This document shows positions 53,024 through 61,947 of a stretch of 64,000 nt of DNA, in pieces. Under the pieces are notes generated by a model, which was given only the letters and a program-made list of their open reading frames with translations, had not been told where the DNA came from and ran no database searches. Position 1 is the first letter of the stretch. Every line of letters begins with the position of its first letter. Both the position numbers and the translations under genes were made by a program. The DNA is from Rhodococcus sp. Leaf247. GTDB taxonomy: Bacteria > Actinomycetota > Actinomycetes > Mycobacteriales > Mycobacteriaceae. The DNA lies in NCBI RefSeq assembly GCF_001426185.1, contig NZ_LMRP01000004.1:539525-603524 (forward strand). Reading direction: 5' to 3'.

Positions 53024-53812
53024 TCAGCGAGCGAGGTAGCCACCGTCGGCGACCCACGCCGCACCGGTGACGAACGAGGCCTCGTTCGAGGCGAGGAACA
53101 CCGCGACAGCGGCGATCTCCTCCGGTCGCGCGACACGTCCGAGGGGAATTACCGCATCCCCCGCGTGCCAGATGTCGTTCTCGTCCTCCTGTGACATATC
53201 GGGAACGAAGTGTCGAAGTTGATTGGTCCGAGTGGTGCCGGGAACCACCGAATTGACTCGGATACCGTCTCGCGCGTACCGGGTGGCCAACGAGGTCGCC
53301 AGCTGGCGACCGGCGGCCTTGGACGCGTTGTAGACGAAAGAGCTTTGCGCGCCGTCCGTTTCGCTCTCGAACTCCTGTCCGACGAACGCGGACACCGACG
53401 CCACGTTGACGATGGATCCGGACTGCTGGGCGATCATGGTCGGCAGCACGTGTTTGCAGGACAGGAACTGACCGCGCACGTTCGTTTCCATGACGCGATC
53501 CCAGTCCTCCACGCTCGTCTGGGTGACGTCCCCGAAGAACATCAGCCCGACGTTGGTCACGAGGACGTCGATGCGGTTCCATCGCTCCACGGCGGCCGCC
53601 GCCAGTGCCTGTGCCGTCGACTCCAGGGCGATGTCGCCCTCGACGATGATGTGATCGTCGCCGGGCAGAGTGACGACCAACTCTTCGAGGTACGACCGGC
53701 GCAAGTCGTTCAGGACCAGCTTGGCGCCTTCGTCCGCGAGACGTCGGGCTACCGCCGCGCCGATTCCGCTGCCGGCGCCGGTGATGATCGCTACCTGTGA
53801 TTCGAATCTCAT
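53024..53812 (-). CDS. SDR-family oxidoreductase 3
   Basis: The ATG at 53812 (MRFESQVAIITGAGSGIG) gives 262 residues; upstream frames lack similarity. It has TGAGSGIG, a strand ending VTNVG in place of NAG, catalytic Ser in VASVSA, and YNASK. It ends VTGAAWVADGGYL. It is probably the first enzyme gene of the minus-strand hydroxylase operon. Confidence 0.92.
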   Translation of the reverse strand: MRFESQVAIITGAGSGIGAAVARRLADEGAKLVLNDLRRSYLEELVVTLPGDDHIIVEGDIALESTAQALAAAAVERWNRIDVLVTNVGLMFFGDVTQTSVEDWDRVMETNVRGQFLSCKHVLPTMIAQQSGSIVNVASVSAFVGQEFESETDGAQSSFVYNASKAAGRQLATSLATRYARDGIRVNSVVPGTTRTNQLRHFVPDMSQEDENDIWHAGDAVIPLGRVARPEEIAAVAVFLASNEASFVTGAAWVADGGYLAR

Positions 53813-53954
53813 GAGAGTCAACGTATTTACTGTCCCCGCCGGCAGGTAGGCCCCGTACGGGTACGGCATCCACTCCCTCGAACGAGGGAGTCGGCCAGGC
53901 GGGCAGGCATCGCTCGACAGCAGCGACCCGGTCACCGCCCAGTGGTCATGGCCG

Positions 53955-55010
53955 TCACTCCCCGGAATCCTCCAGCGCCCGAAGGAACACGAGGCGTACC
54001 AGGTCGACACGGGAGCCCACCCCGAGCTTGCGATAGACGGACTTCAGGTACTGCTTCGCGGTGTGTTGGCTGATGGAGAGTCGCTGCGCGATGTCGATGT
54101 CGTGCAGCCCGTCCACCACCAGCGTGGCGACGTCGAGTTCACGTCGGCTCAGCAGGTGCGAGTAGACCTCGGGAATGTCGCATCGCCCGTGCGTGTGCAG
54201 CCTGAGCATGGTGATGGTCGTGGTGGGATCGTCGTCGGCGAGAACGGAGTGGACGGACAGCCGCAGCTGACCCCGATCCGACTCCGACACGGGAAGATCG
54301 ACGGTGGTCACGCCGTCCTGCCGAGGGCGTTCGGCGAGCAGGTCGTCGAAGTGCGTGACACCCAACGTCTCCAGCAGCGTCGTCGCCTGTCGATTGTGGT
54401 GGCGCTGTCCCGTGCGGGCATCGGTCACCACGACGGCTTCGTCCACGAGATCGAGCGCACGGACGACTTGATCTCTGTGCCGCTCCGCGGAGTCGATGCG
54501 GCGTTGGGTGGTCAGGGCTGCTCCCACGATGCGGCCGATGGCGGATGCGGCCGAGCGCAACTGTGCGCGCCCCTGCCAACGAGCGGTGCCGGCGAAGATG
54601 GCGATGCCCGCGATGTCGCCGGCACACAGGACCGGGATCTGGAGGATGTAGTCGAAGCTGTGGAGGTGGAGAACTTGCCGATACAGGGGGCTCGCACGCC
54701 ATTGCTCGTCGTTCATCAACTCATGGTTGTCGGCTGCCAGCTTGGTTTCGAGCACACGGGCCAGGACCGGGTCGAGATCGCGCCCGAGTTCTTCGTAGCG
54801 GCTGAGGAAGAAATCACTGACGCCGTAGGTCGCGACGCCTTGTACGGACAGCGAGTGCGGCTTGAGCGAATACAGAGCGACGGAGGGCGCACCGACCACG
54901 TCCCGGCCGAACTGGAGAAATCGAGCGTCGAGGTCTGCGACACCGTCGGCGGTCGACAGCAACTCGGTGAGCGTGGCGAGCCAGCCGGGGATCTCGGAAA
55001 CGTCGGTCAT
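53955..55010 (-). CDS. LuxR-family transcriptional regulator
   Basis: The 351-residue protein has an N-terminal GAF-like sensory region (VGAPSVALYSLKPHSLS..., FDYILQIPVLCAGDIAGIAIF) and a C-terminal LuxR helix-turn-helix (SRRELDVATLVVDGLHDIDIA, QHTAKQYLKSVYRKLG). It is divergent from the LLM oxidoreductase and upstream of the hydroxylase operon, so it may control either. No receiver domain is present. Confidence 0.88.
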   Translation of the reverse strand: MTDVSEIPGWLATLTELLSTADGVADLDARFLQFGRDVVGAPSVALYSLKPHSLSVQGVATYGVSDFFLSRYEELGRDLDPVLARVLETKLAADNHELMNDEQWRASPLYRQVLHLHSFDYILQIPVLCAGDIAGIAIFAGTARWQGRAQLRSAASAIGRIVGAALTTQRRIDSAERHRDQVVRALDLVDEAVVVTDARTGQRHHNRQATTLLETLGVTHFDDLLAERPRQDGVTTVDLPVSESDRGQLRLSVHSVLADDDPTTTITMLRLHTHGRCDIPEVYSHLLSRRELDVATLVVDGLHDIDIAQRLSISQHTAKQYLKSVYRKLGVGSRVDLVRLVFLRALEDSGE

Positions 55011-55066
55011 GGCGGGCCCTTCCTGACGAAAGTGGCGAAACACTGGACAGGCCGATCTCATACTCT

Positions 55067-55079
55067 ATGATTTGATCAT
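55067..55079. promoter_or_regulatory. GntR operator candidate in front of the LLM gene
   Basis: ATGAT-TTG-ATCAT is a perfect 5-bp inverted repeat with a 3-bp spacer, inside CTATGATTTGATCATAT. The same 17 bases occur at 57033-57049 before the nitrilase. The site lies 77 bp before the LLM ATG and overlaps a TATGAT -10-like box. Confidence 0.65.
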
Positions 55080-55155
55080 ATTAACGACTACCGGCGAGGC
55101 TCTCGCGTATGTGCAGAGTCCATCCGACAGACCACACGAATCAGGGGGCTTCGCA

Positions 55156-56157
55156 ATGAAGCTGGGAGTTTTCTTACCATCTCGAGGACGCATCGCCACT
55201 CTTCCCGCGTTGAAGGAGACGGCACTGGCCGCGGAGCGTCTCGGGTACGAGTCGGTCTGGGTCGGCGACCACCTGAGTTACGGCGAGGCGCACGCAAATC
55301 ACAGCCCTTCGTACCAGAAGGATCGTGCCGACAACGCGGAGATGAACTACTACGAAGGTCACACGACGCTCAGCTACCTGGCCGGCCTCACCGAACGGGT
55401 GAAGCTGGGGATGGCAGTGCTGGCGGTGCCGATCCGCGATCCTCGGGTCTACGCGAAGGAGGCGCTGACCCTGCAGACACTGTCCGACGGTCGCCTCGTC
55501 ATCGGCTGCGGCATGGGTGACTACGTGGGCGATTTCGCACTGACCGGCAGGTCGAAGAAGAATCGTGTGTCCATGACCGAGGAATACCTGGACTGCCTCA
55601 ACTCGCTCCTGCAAGGCGGAGAAGTCAGCTACGAGGGCAAGACCGTGAGCGTGGAGAAGGCGTACTTCTTCCCGAAGACCGCCAAGATTCCGCTGCTGTA
55701 CGGAGGTGGCGTGAGATTCGTGGGTGAAGGTGACGACCGAGAGTTCGCGCTGGCGGACAAAGCAATTCGACGGGCAGCCCAGTACTGCGACGGCATGATG
55801 CCGTACGGCCCCCCCGAGCTCGTGGTGAACATCCAGGACACGGCTCGCGACATCGCCGCGACCGAATTCGGCCGCAAGATGGAGCACGAAACAGTGGTCA
55901 TGGGCCATCACGCTCTGGTGTATCGGACCGATGAGGAGGCCCGCGAAGCGGCCGCTCCTTTCCGGGCGAACTCGGCAATCCCGTTTCACGAGAGCGACAT
56001 CATCGGCGGGGTCGAGACCGCAGCCGCGAAGCTTCAGAGCTATGTCGACGCCGGAATCGACCACCTCATTCTGATGTTCAGCGTCGCGACGGTCGACGAG
56101 CAACTGGAGATGATGAATCTCATTGCCGAAGAGGTCGTTCCACTTCTGAAGCCCTGA
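55156..56157 (+). CDS. LLM-class (luciferase-like) flavin or F420 oxidoreductase
   Basis: The 333-residue TIM-barrel protein begins MKLGVFLPSRGRIATLP and has ERLGYESVWVGDHL, LTERVKLGMAVLAVPIRDPR, ALTLQTLSDGRLVIGCGMGD and PLLYGGG. These are typical of bacterial luciferase-like monooxygenases and F420 enzymes. The cofactor cannot be decided. It shares the operator-like sequence of the nitrilase operon, so it likely serves the same pathway. It converges with the GntR gene. Confidence 0.9.
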   Translation: MKLGVFLPSRGRIATLPALKETALAAERLGYESVWVGDHLSYGEAHANHSPSYQKDRADNAEMNYYEGHTTLSYLAGLTERVKLGMAVLAVPIRDPRVYAKEALTLQTLSDGRLVIGCGMGDYVGDFALTGRSKKNRVSMTEEYLDCLNSLLQGGEVSYEGKTVSVEKAYFFPKTAKIPLLYGGGVRFVGEGDDREFALADKAIRRAAQYCDGMMPYGPPELVVNIQDTARDIAATEFGRKMEHETVVMGHHALVYRTDEEAREAAAPFRANSAIPFHESDIIGGVETAAAKLQSYVDAGIDHLILMFSVATVDEQLEMMNLIAEEVVPLLKP

Positions 56158-56178
56158 AGCCTCCTGTCGCCGGAGACG

Positions 56179-56877
56179 CTACCGGCCGTGCACGGCGAGC
56201 CTTTCCCGAATCCGATCGGCGATGGCAGGGTCGATCCCTTGCACGGTTGCCAGCAGATGTTCCTGCAGAGCATGGACGGCGCGGTCCGGGTCCCTGGCCA
56301 CGCAGGCGGCGAGGATGGACTCGTGTTCCGTGCGCCGAACGGCGACGCCGGCCTCGTCTGCCAGCGCGTGGGCTCGGTAGCGTTCGCTGTTCTGCCAGGT
56401 AGGCCCGATCGAGCGCATCAGCCAGCTGAGGTCCGCGGCGCGGTAGATGGTGAAGTGAAACTTCTCGTGAGCGATGCGTGCTGCGGTTCGGTCACCGAGT
56501 TGGAGCGCCAGCTGTTGGGCGTCGAGAGCCTGCATCGCGTCGCTCGCCACGGTGTCGTCGACCGAGAACGCAGCCTGTCGAACCAGGGTCCCCTCGAGCA
56601 TGATCCGCGTGAAGTAGGTGTCGGCGAGATCGTCGTCGGACAGCGGTCGGACCCGCGCTCCGCGGTGCCGCTCGACCTCGATGATACCCGTGGCCTCCAG
56701 GTGCCTGATGGCTTCTCGGATGGGCATCATCGACATACCGAGGTCGTCAGCGAGCTGCTGCAGTCGAAGGGGGCTTCCGGACGGGATTCGACCGTCGAGA
56801 ATCGCCCGCAGAATTGCCTCACGCGCCTGATCGGTCGTCGTCGTCCGTTCGGGGGCACTCAGCCCGTGCTTGCTCAC
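56179..56877 (-). CDS. GntR-family regulator (FCD/FadR type)
   Basis: The GTG start gives 232 residues. The winged helix (IPSGSPLRLQQLADDLGMSMMPIREAIRHLEATGII, given from its start) is followed by an all-helical FCD ligand domain with metal-binding His/Asp (HEKFHFTIY, HALQEHL). It is flanked by two target-like operators at 55067 and 57035. It probably represses the LLM gene and the nitrilase operon until an aromatic acid or nitrile product is present. Confidence 0.93.
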   Translation of the reverse strand: MSKHGLSAPERTTTTDQAREAILRAILDGRIPSGSPLRLQQLADDLGMSMMPIREAIRHLEATGIIEVERHRGARVRPLSDDDLADTYFTRIMLEGTLVRQAAFSVDDTVASDAMQALDAQQLALQLGDRTAARIAHEKFHFTIYRAADLSWLMRSIGPTWQNSERYRAHALADEAGVAVRRTEHESILAACVARDPDRAVHALQEHLLATVQGIDPAIADRIRERLAVHGR

Positions 56878-57034
56878 AGTGAAACCTCACAATTTTCTGC
56901 CACCCGAGCAGCGCGTTGTGCGCGTCGGCACCATCGAATCCTAAGTCGTCCGTGTTTATCGAACAACTTCATCAAATCCTATGACCTCGGCCCGCCCGTC
57001 CTTCGACGCAATTGACACTCCGACAACAGCTGCT

Positions 57035-57047
57035 ATGATTTGATCAT
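57035..57047. promoter_or_regulatory. GntR operator candidate in front of the nitrilase operon
   Basis: The second copy of ATGAT-TTG-ATCAT, 20 bp before the nitrilase ATG, in the divergent gap with the GntR gene. It again overlaps a TATGAT -10-like element. Confidence 0.65.
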
Positions 57048-57067
57048 ATAGTAGGAAAGTAGACAGG

Positions 57068-58201
57068 ATGGGAGATAACGTGAGCGACCACAGCGCAGCT
57101 CGCCGCACAGGCGAGGACGAATTTCCTCGCTTTCGAGCTGCGGCAGTGCAAGCGGCGCCGGCCTTCCTCGATCCGGCCGCAACCGTCGACAAGGCGTGCA
57201 TGCTGATTCGCGAGGCGGCCGACAACGGCGCCACTCTCGTCGCTTTTCCCGAGGTCTTCGTGGCCGGTTATCCGTACTGGAACTGGACCATGACGCCCAT
57301 CCAGGGCAGTCCGTGGTTCGAGAAGCTCTACCGAGCGTCGGTCAAACTCGACGGACCTGAGGTCTCCGCCCTCTGCGCAGCAGCCAGGGATGTCCACGCC
57401 ACCGTGGTCATCGGCATCAACGAGCGTGCCGCCGTGGGTGTCGGCACGCTGTACAACACCACGTTGACCATCTCGGACGACGGCACGGTGCTCGGCGTGC
57501 ATCGCAAGCTGGTGCCCACCTGGGCGGAGAAGCTGACGTGGGGTCAGGGTGACGGCAGTTCGCTCCAGGTGCACGACACGGCGGTGGGTCCGCTCGGGGT
57601 GCTCGCCTGTGGGGAGAACACGAACACACTGGCTCGGTTCGCGCTGCTGGCCCAAGGCGAGATGGTGCACGTCGCCGGCTACATCGCACTGCCGACTGCA
57701 CCGGCGGACTACGACATGGTCGAGGCCATCAAGACCCGATCCGCCGCCCACGCCTTCGAGGGAAAGGTATTCAACGTCGTCGCATGCTCGACCATCTCCC
57801 GTGAGATCGTCGACGCCGTCGCCGGTGTCGACGATGCCGCTCGGACGATGCTGACCCGTCCGCACAGCGCTTTCAGCGGCATCTTCGGACCGGACGGGCG
57901 ATTGATGACCGAACCGCTCATCGACGACGAAGGGATCGTCTACGCGGACATCGACCTCGCGAAATGCATACAGCCCAAGCAGATGCACGACATCATCGGG
58001 CACTACAACCGCTTCGACATCTTCGACTTGAGGGTCGACACCCGCGTCAGGAGTGCGGTGTCGATCCACAGCGGCCGCGCCGATGGTCCGCGACGGTCGG
58101 ACAACGGGATCGTCGGCACGGCGACCGGTGGTCGCGAGGGCAACGACGCGAGCGCCGACAACACATCACCAGTGAAGCACGACAGGAGACCGATCGGATG
58201 A
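57068..58201 (+). CDS. Nitrilase
   Basis: The 377-residue protein carries the complete nitrilase triad: E62 (FPEVF), K147 (HRKLVPT) and C181 (GVLACGENTN). The tail (~330-377) is less ordered, as in aliphatic/aromatic nitrilases. It hydrolyses a nitrile to the carboxylic acid and ammonia. The ATG at 57068 is used; a GTG at 57080 has a better ribosome site (ggag). The stop overlaps the next ATG. It heads an operon with a gentisate-dioxygenase-like bicupin, so a hydroxybenzonitrile- or phenolic-nitrile-like substrate is possible. Confidence 0.92.
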   Translation: MGDNVSDHSAARRTGEDEFPRFRAAAVQAAPAFLDPAATVDKACMLIREAADNGATLVAFPEVFVAGYPYWNWTMTPIQGSPWFEKLYRASVKLDGPEVSALCAAARDVHATVVIGINERAAVGVGTLYNTTLTISDDGTVLGVHRKLVPTWAEKLTWGQGDGSSLQVHDTAVGPLGVLACGENTNTLARFALLAQGEMVHVAGYIALPTAPADYDMVEAIKTRSAAHAFEGKVFNVVACSTISREIVDAVAGVDDAARTMLTRPHSAFSGIFGPDGRLMTEPLIDDEGIVYADIDLAKCIQPKQMHDIIGHYNRFDIFDLRVDTRVRSAVSIHSGRADGPRRSDNGIVGTATGGREGNDASADNTSPVKHDRRPIG

Positions 58202-59340
58202 CGACCAACGATGCACGAGTAGACGACGATGCACTCGCCGACGACCAGATCGGGCGCGCTCGCGTGCAGCAGACCGACGAGCTGCAGCGGTTCTACGACA
58301 GCCTCGAAGAACACGAGGCGGGCGCACTGTGGACCGTCGCCAACGACATCGAGCCCTGGTTCCCGCAGCCGAAGGGCATACCCATGCTCTGGTCCTACGA
58401 TGCGCTGCGACCCAAGCTGCTCGAGGCGGCCAGGTTGGTCACCGGAGACGACGCCGGCCGCCGGGTCATCTACATGGCCAACCCGGGTTTGCGGCACATC
58501 GCTGCGGCTGCGGGCCTGCTCTACACCGGCTTGCAGATCATGAACCCCGGCGAGTCGATGACCGCTCATCGTCACGCGGCGTCGGCATTGCGGTTCGTCC
58601 AGGAGGGTGACGGCGCGTGGACCATCGTCGACGGAGACAAGTTGAAGGTCGGTCCACGGGATTTCGCTATCACTCCGCGCGGCACGTGGCACGAGCACGG
58701 CAACGAATCGGGCACCGATCCGGTGATCTGGCAGGACGGACTGGACATCCCGCTGACCAACGCGTTGGACACCAACTTCTACGCGGTACACCCGGACCTC
58801 CATCAGGTGCCGGGCAAGCAGATCAACACCTCGCTGCTGCGCTACGGCGCCGGCACCCTGCGGCCCGTTCATGCGCCGAAGTGGTCGCGTAGCTACTCAC
58901 CGTTGTTCGCCTACCCGTGGGACAAGTCGTACGAGTCCCTGCTGAATCTGGCGAAGGTCGGCGAGGGCAGCCCCATCGACGGGCACGCGCTCGAATTCGT
59001 CAACCCCGTGACGGGTAAGTCGGTGATGCCGACGATGGGAGCGCAGATCCAGCTGCTCGACCCCGGATTCGAAGGAAAGTCGCACCGCCACACCGGAAAC
59101 GTCGTCTACACCGTCGCCAAGGGCACCGGTCACTCGATCATCCAGGGACAGCGATTCGACTGGACCGAGAAGGACATTTTCGTCGTCCCGTCGTGGGCAT
59201 GGCACGAGCACCACAACGCGAGCGCGACCGACGACGCAGTTCTGTTCCAATTCAACGACTTTCCCACGGTGAAGGCACTGGACCTCTACACCGAGGAAAT
59301 TTACGACGCCAACAGCGGTCAGCAGTTCCTGGACTTCTGA
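58198..59340 (+). CDS. Bicupin ring-cleavage dioxygenase, gentisate 1,2-dioxygenase-like
   Basis: The 380-residue protein has two cupin domains. The first has TAHRHAASALRFVQEG (metal His-x-His) and PRGTWHEHGN. The second has KSHRHTGNVVYTVAKG and VPSWAWHEHHN. Length and the start region (FYDSLEEHEAGALWTV) match gentisate 1,2-dioxygenases, which cleave gentisate to maleylpyruvate with Fe(II). A homologous salicylate-type dioxygenase is the alternative. The next genes (FAH hydrolase, maleate isomerase) fit the downstream steps. Confidence 0.9.
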   Translation: MTTNDARVDDDALADDQIGRARVQQTDELQRFYDSLEEHEAGALWTVANDIEPWFPQPKGIPMLWSYDALRPKLLEAARLVTGDDAGRRVIYMANPGLRHIAAAAGLLYTGLQIMNPGESMTAHRHAASALRFVQEGDGAWTIVDGDKLKVGPRDFAITPRGTWHEHGNESGTDPVIWQDGLDIPLTNALDTNFYAVHPDLHQVPGKQINTSLLRYGAGTLRPVHAPKWSRSYSPLFAYPWDKSYESLLNLAKVGEGSPIDGHALEFVNPVTGKSVMPTMGAQIQLLDPGFEGKSHRHTGNVVYTVAKGTGHSIIQGQRFDWTEKDIFVVPSWAWHEHHNASATDDAVLFQFNDFPTVKALDLYTEEIYDANSGQQFLDF

Positions 59341-59416
59341 CCACTTCCACACCACGGTTCGTCGGTCACTCTCGAAGCGATCGGCCATGCCACCATGCCT
59401 CGACGAGAGTAGTGAC

Positions 59417-60313
59417 GTGAAACTTCTGACCTATCGAATCGGTGACGACGCCCCCCGAGCCGGCGTTCTGATCGGCGACGACCGCGTGCTCGATGTCGCC
59501 ACCGTGGCCGCTGCCGGCGACCACGACATGCCCGACACCGTGCTCGAACTGATCGGTGACGCCGAAGCGCTCGGGAGGCTCCAGGGGATCGTCGACGCGG
59601 CAGAGTATCCCGCGAACGCCATGGCGGATCTCGACGACGTCACTCTCACGGCACCCATCCGCCCCGGCAAGGTCGTGGGCGTCGGTCTCAACTATGTTGC
59701 GCACGTCGCCGAGTCGTCGAGAACTCTCGATACCGACAAGGACAAGCCGACTCGGCCGGTGCTGTTCTCGAAGCCGAGCACGGCGGTCATCGGTCACGGC
59801 GAACCTATCCGGCACGACGCGGAACTGACTGCGCAACTGGATTGGGAGTGCGAACTCGCGGTCGTGATCGGACGGCGAGCCAGCCGAGTCTCGGTGGACG
59901 ACGCACTCGGCTACGTGTTCGGGTACTCCATCGTCAACGACATCAGTGCTCGCGATCAGCGGCGGTCGGGCCAGTGGTTCTTCTCCAAGGGGCAGGACAG
60001 CTACGCGCCGTTCGGCCCGTGGATCGTGACGGCGGACGAGATCGGCGATGCGCAGAATCTGGATTTCAGTCTGACGGTCAACGGCGAGCAGAAGCAGAAG
60101 TCGAACACGCGCCACATGCTGTTCTCCATCGCCGAGTTGATCGCGGACATCAGTTCCGGCGTGACACTCGAGCCCGGGGACGTCATCGCCACCGGAAGCG
60201 CGGAAGGCGTCGGCGCTGCCCAGACGCCGCCGCAGTTCCTGCAGCCGGGTGACAACGTCGTGCTGACGATCGATCGCATCGGCACCCTTACCAACCCCGT
60301 CGTCGCCGTCTGA
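59417..60313 (+). CDS. FAH-family hydrolase, probable maleylpyruvate/fumarylpyruvate hydrolase
   Basis: The GTG at 59417 gives 298 residues, where similarity begins (KLLTYRIGDDAPRAGVL). FAH-fold metal ligands are visible: ECELAVVIG, VNDISARDQ, and GDVIATGSAEGVG. With the dioxygenase upstream and maleate isomerase downstream, hydrolysis of maleylpyruvate to maleate and pyruvate is the simplest role. No glutathione- or mycothiol-dependent isomerase is present in the operon. Confidence 0.88.
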   Translation: MKLLTYRIGDDAPRAGVLIGDDRVLDVATVAAAGDHDMPDTVLELIGDAEALGRLQGIVDAAEYPANAMADLDDVTLTAPIRPGKVVGVGLNYVAHVAESSRTLDTDKDKPTRPVLFSKPSTAVIGHGEPIRHDAELTAQLDWECELAVVIGRRASRVSVDDALGYVFGYSIVNDISARDQRRSGQWFFSKGQDSYAPFGPWIVTADEIGDAQNLDFSLTVNGEQKQKSNTRHMLFSIAELIADISSGVTLEPGDVIATGSAEGVGAAQTPPQFLQPGDNVVLTIDRIGTLTNPVVAV

Positions 60314-60365
60314 CGCCAGGTAAGTCCGAGACCCACGAATCACACTCTCCCCGAGGACTATCGAC

Positions 60366-61118
60366 ATGACGACCACCTATCGCATCGGACAGATCGTGCC
60401 CAGCTCCAACGTGACGATGGAGACCGAGATCCCCGCCATGCTCCGCGCTCGCGAAGCTGTCCGGCCCGAGCGCTTCACCTTCCACTCCAGCCGGATGCGG
60501 ATGACCCAGGTGACCAAGGAGCAGCTCGCGGCAATGGACGACGATTCCGGGCGGTGTGCGGTCGAACTCGTGGACGCCCGCGTCGACGTCATGGGGTACG
60601 CGTGCCTGGTCGCGATCATGAGCCGCGGCAGCGGTTACCACGAGGTCTCCCGCACCAAGCTCGAGAAAGTCGCCGCGGACCACGGAGTCCCGACGCCCGT
60701 GGTCACCAGCGCGGGTGCCCTCGTCGAGGCGTTGCGCGCGCTCGGTGCCAAGAAGACCGCGCTCATCGCGCCCTACATGGAGCCGCTGACCCGAGAGGTC
60801 GTCGCGTATATCGAGAACGAGGGCATTCGAGTCCTCGACTACATCGCTCTCGAGATCCCGGACAACCTCGAGGTCGCGGCGCGTGATCCGCGCGCTCTGA
60901 TCGACATCGTCACCGGGCTCGACCACTCCGAGGCCGATGTGGTGGTGTTGTCGGCGTGCGTGCAGATGCCGTCTCTCGAGGCAGTGCAGGAGGTGGAGGA
61001 CGCCATCGGCAAGCCCGTGATCACGGCAGCAGTCGCCACGACCTGGCAGATGCTCCGAGCGCTCGGTCTCGACACGCACGTTCCCCGAGCGGGATCCCTG
61101 CTGTCCGGTCGATACTGA
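60366..61118 (+). CDS. Maleate cis-trans isomerase
   Basis: The 250-residue Asp/Glu-racemase-fold protein starts YRIGQIVPSSNVTMETEIP, the maleate isomerase signature. It has the two catalytic cysteines in GYACLVAIMS and LSACVQMPSL. It converts maleate to fumarate without cofactor. This links the gentisate-type branch to the TCA cycle. It has its own ribosome site (gagg) 52 bp after the FAH gene. Confidence 0.92.
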   Translation: MTTTYRIGQIVPSSNVTMETEIPAMLRAREAVRPERFTFHSSRMRMTQVTKEQLAAMDDDSGRCAVELVDARVDVMGYACLVAIMSRGSGYHEVSRTKLEKVAADHGVPTPVVTSAGALVEALRALGAKKTALIAPYMEPLTREVVAYIENEGIRVLDYIALEIPDNLEVAARDPRALIDIVTGLDHSEADVVVLSACVQMPSLEAVQEVEDAIGKPVITAAVATTWQMLRALGLDTHVPRAGSLLSGRY

Positions 61119-61149
61119 CGGACCACGAACTCGACAGAAGAGGAACACC

Positions 61150-61947
61150 ATGAGCGCAACAGCACCATCGGGTGACGAGTCGATCGCAGGGGTGCTCGCG
61201 GCACTGGCCGACGGGCGCGTGCGCGTGGTCGATCTCACCAACGAGCTCAGTGCCGACACCCCGACGTTGACGCTTCCGGAGCCCTTTGCCAATCTGATCG
61301 ATTTCAGTCTGGAAGAGGTCAGCGCCTTCGACGATTCCGGGCCGCTGTGGCGACACAACAACATTCATACCGGTGAACACATCGGAACCCACCTCGATGC
61401 GCCGAGGCACTGGATCTCCAATCGCGACGGCGCCGGCGTCTCCGACATCCCGGTGGGCAGGCTGGTCGGACCGGCCCACGTCGTCGACATCACGGCTCGG
61501 GTCGACGCCGACCCGGACTACCTGCTCGAGGTCGACGACATCCTCGCCTATCAATCGGAGCACGGACCGCTGAGTCCCGGAAGCTGGTTGCTGGTGCGAA
61601 GTGGGTGGGACCAGTTCGCCCGCGACGAGGCAGCGTTCCTCAACATCAGCGACGGGGTCAGCCACACCCCCGGAATCTCCGCTGCCGCAGCACGATGGTT
61701 GGCGCAGGAGTCGCCCATCGCCGGTTACGGGGTGGAGACCGTCGGCATCGACGCGGGCAATGCCTTCGTGCTCGAGCCGCCGATGCCGGCCCACCATTTC
61801 CTCCTCGAGGCGGACAGGTACGGCGTCACGTCGTTGCAGAACCTCGCGTCCCTTCCTGCGGCCGGTGCCGCGATCGTCGTCTGCCCACTCCCCATCGTCG
61901 GCGGAACCGGAAGTCCAGCCAGGGTATTGGCGCTCGTCGCCTCATGA
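61150..61947 (+). CDS. Cyclase-family metal hydrolase (kynurenine formamidase-like)
   Basis: The 265-residue protein has DLTNELSADTPTLTLPEPF at the start and the metal motif HTGEHIGTHLDAPRHW (HxGTHxDxPxH). The C-terminal part has a further GVETVGIDAGN. Members hydrolyse N-formyl, amide or lactone/isatin-like bonds. The specific substrate here is unknown; a formamide or cyclic intermediate is possible. The stop overlaps the next ATG (ATGA). Confidence 0.88.
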   Translation: MSATAPSGDESIAGVLAALADGRVRVVDLTNELSADTPTLTLPEPFANLIDFSLEEVSAFDDSGPLWRHNNIHTGEHIGTHLDAPRHWISNRDGAGVSDIPVGRLVGPAHVVDITARVDADPDYLLEVDDILAYQSEHGPLSPGSWLLVRSGWDQFARDEAAFLNISDGVSHTPGISAAAARWLAQESPIAGYGVETVGIDAGNAFVLEPPMPAHHFLLEADRYGVTSLQNLASLPAAGAAIVVCPLPIVGGTGSPARVLALVAS

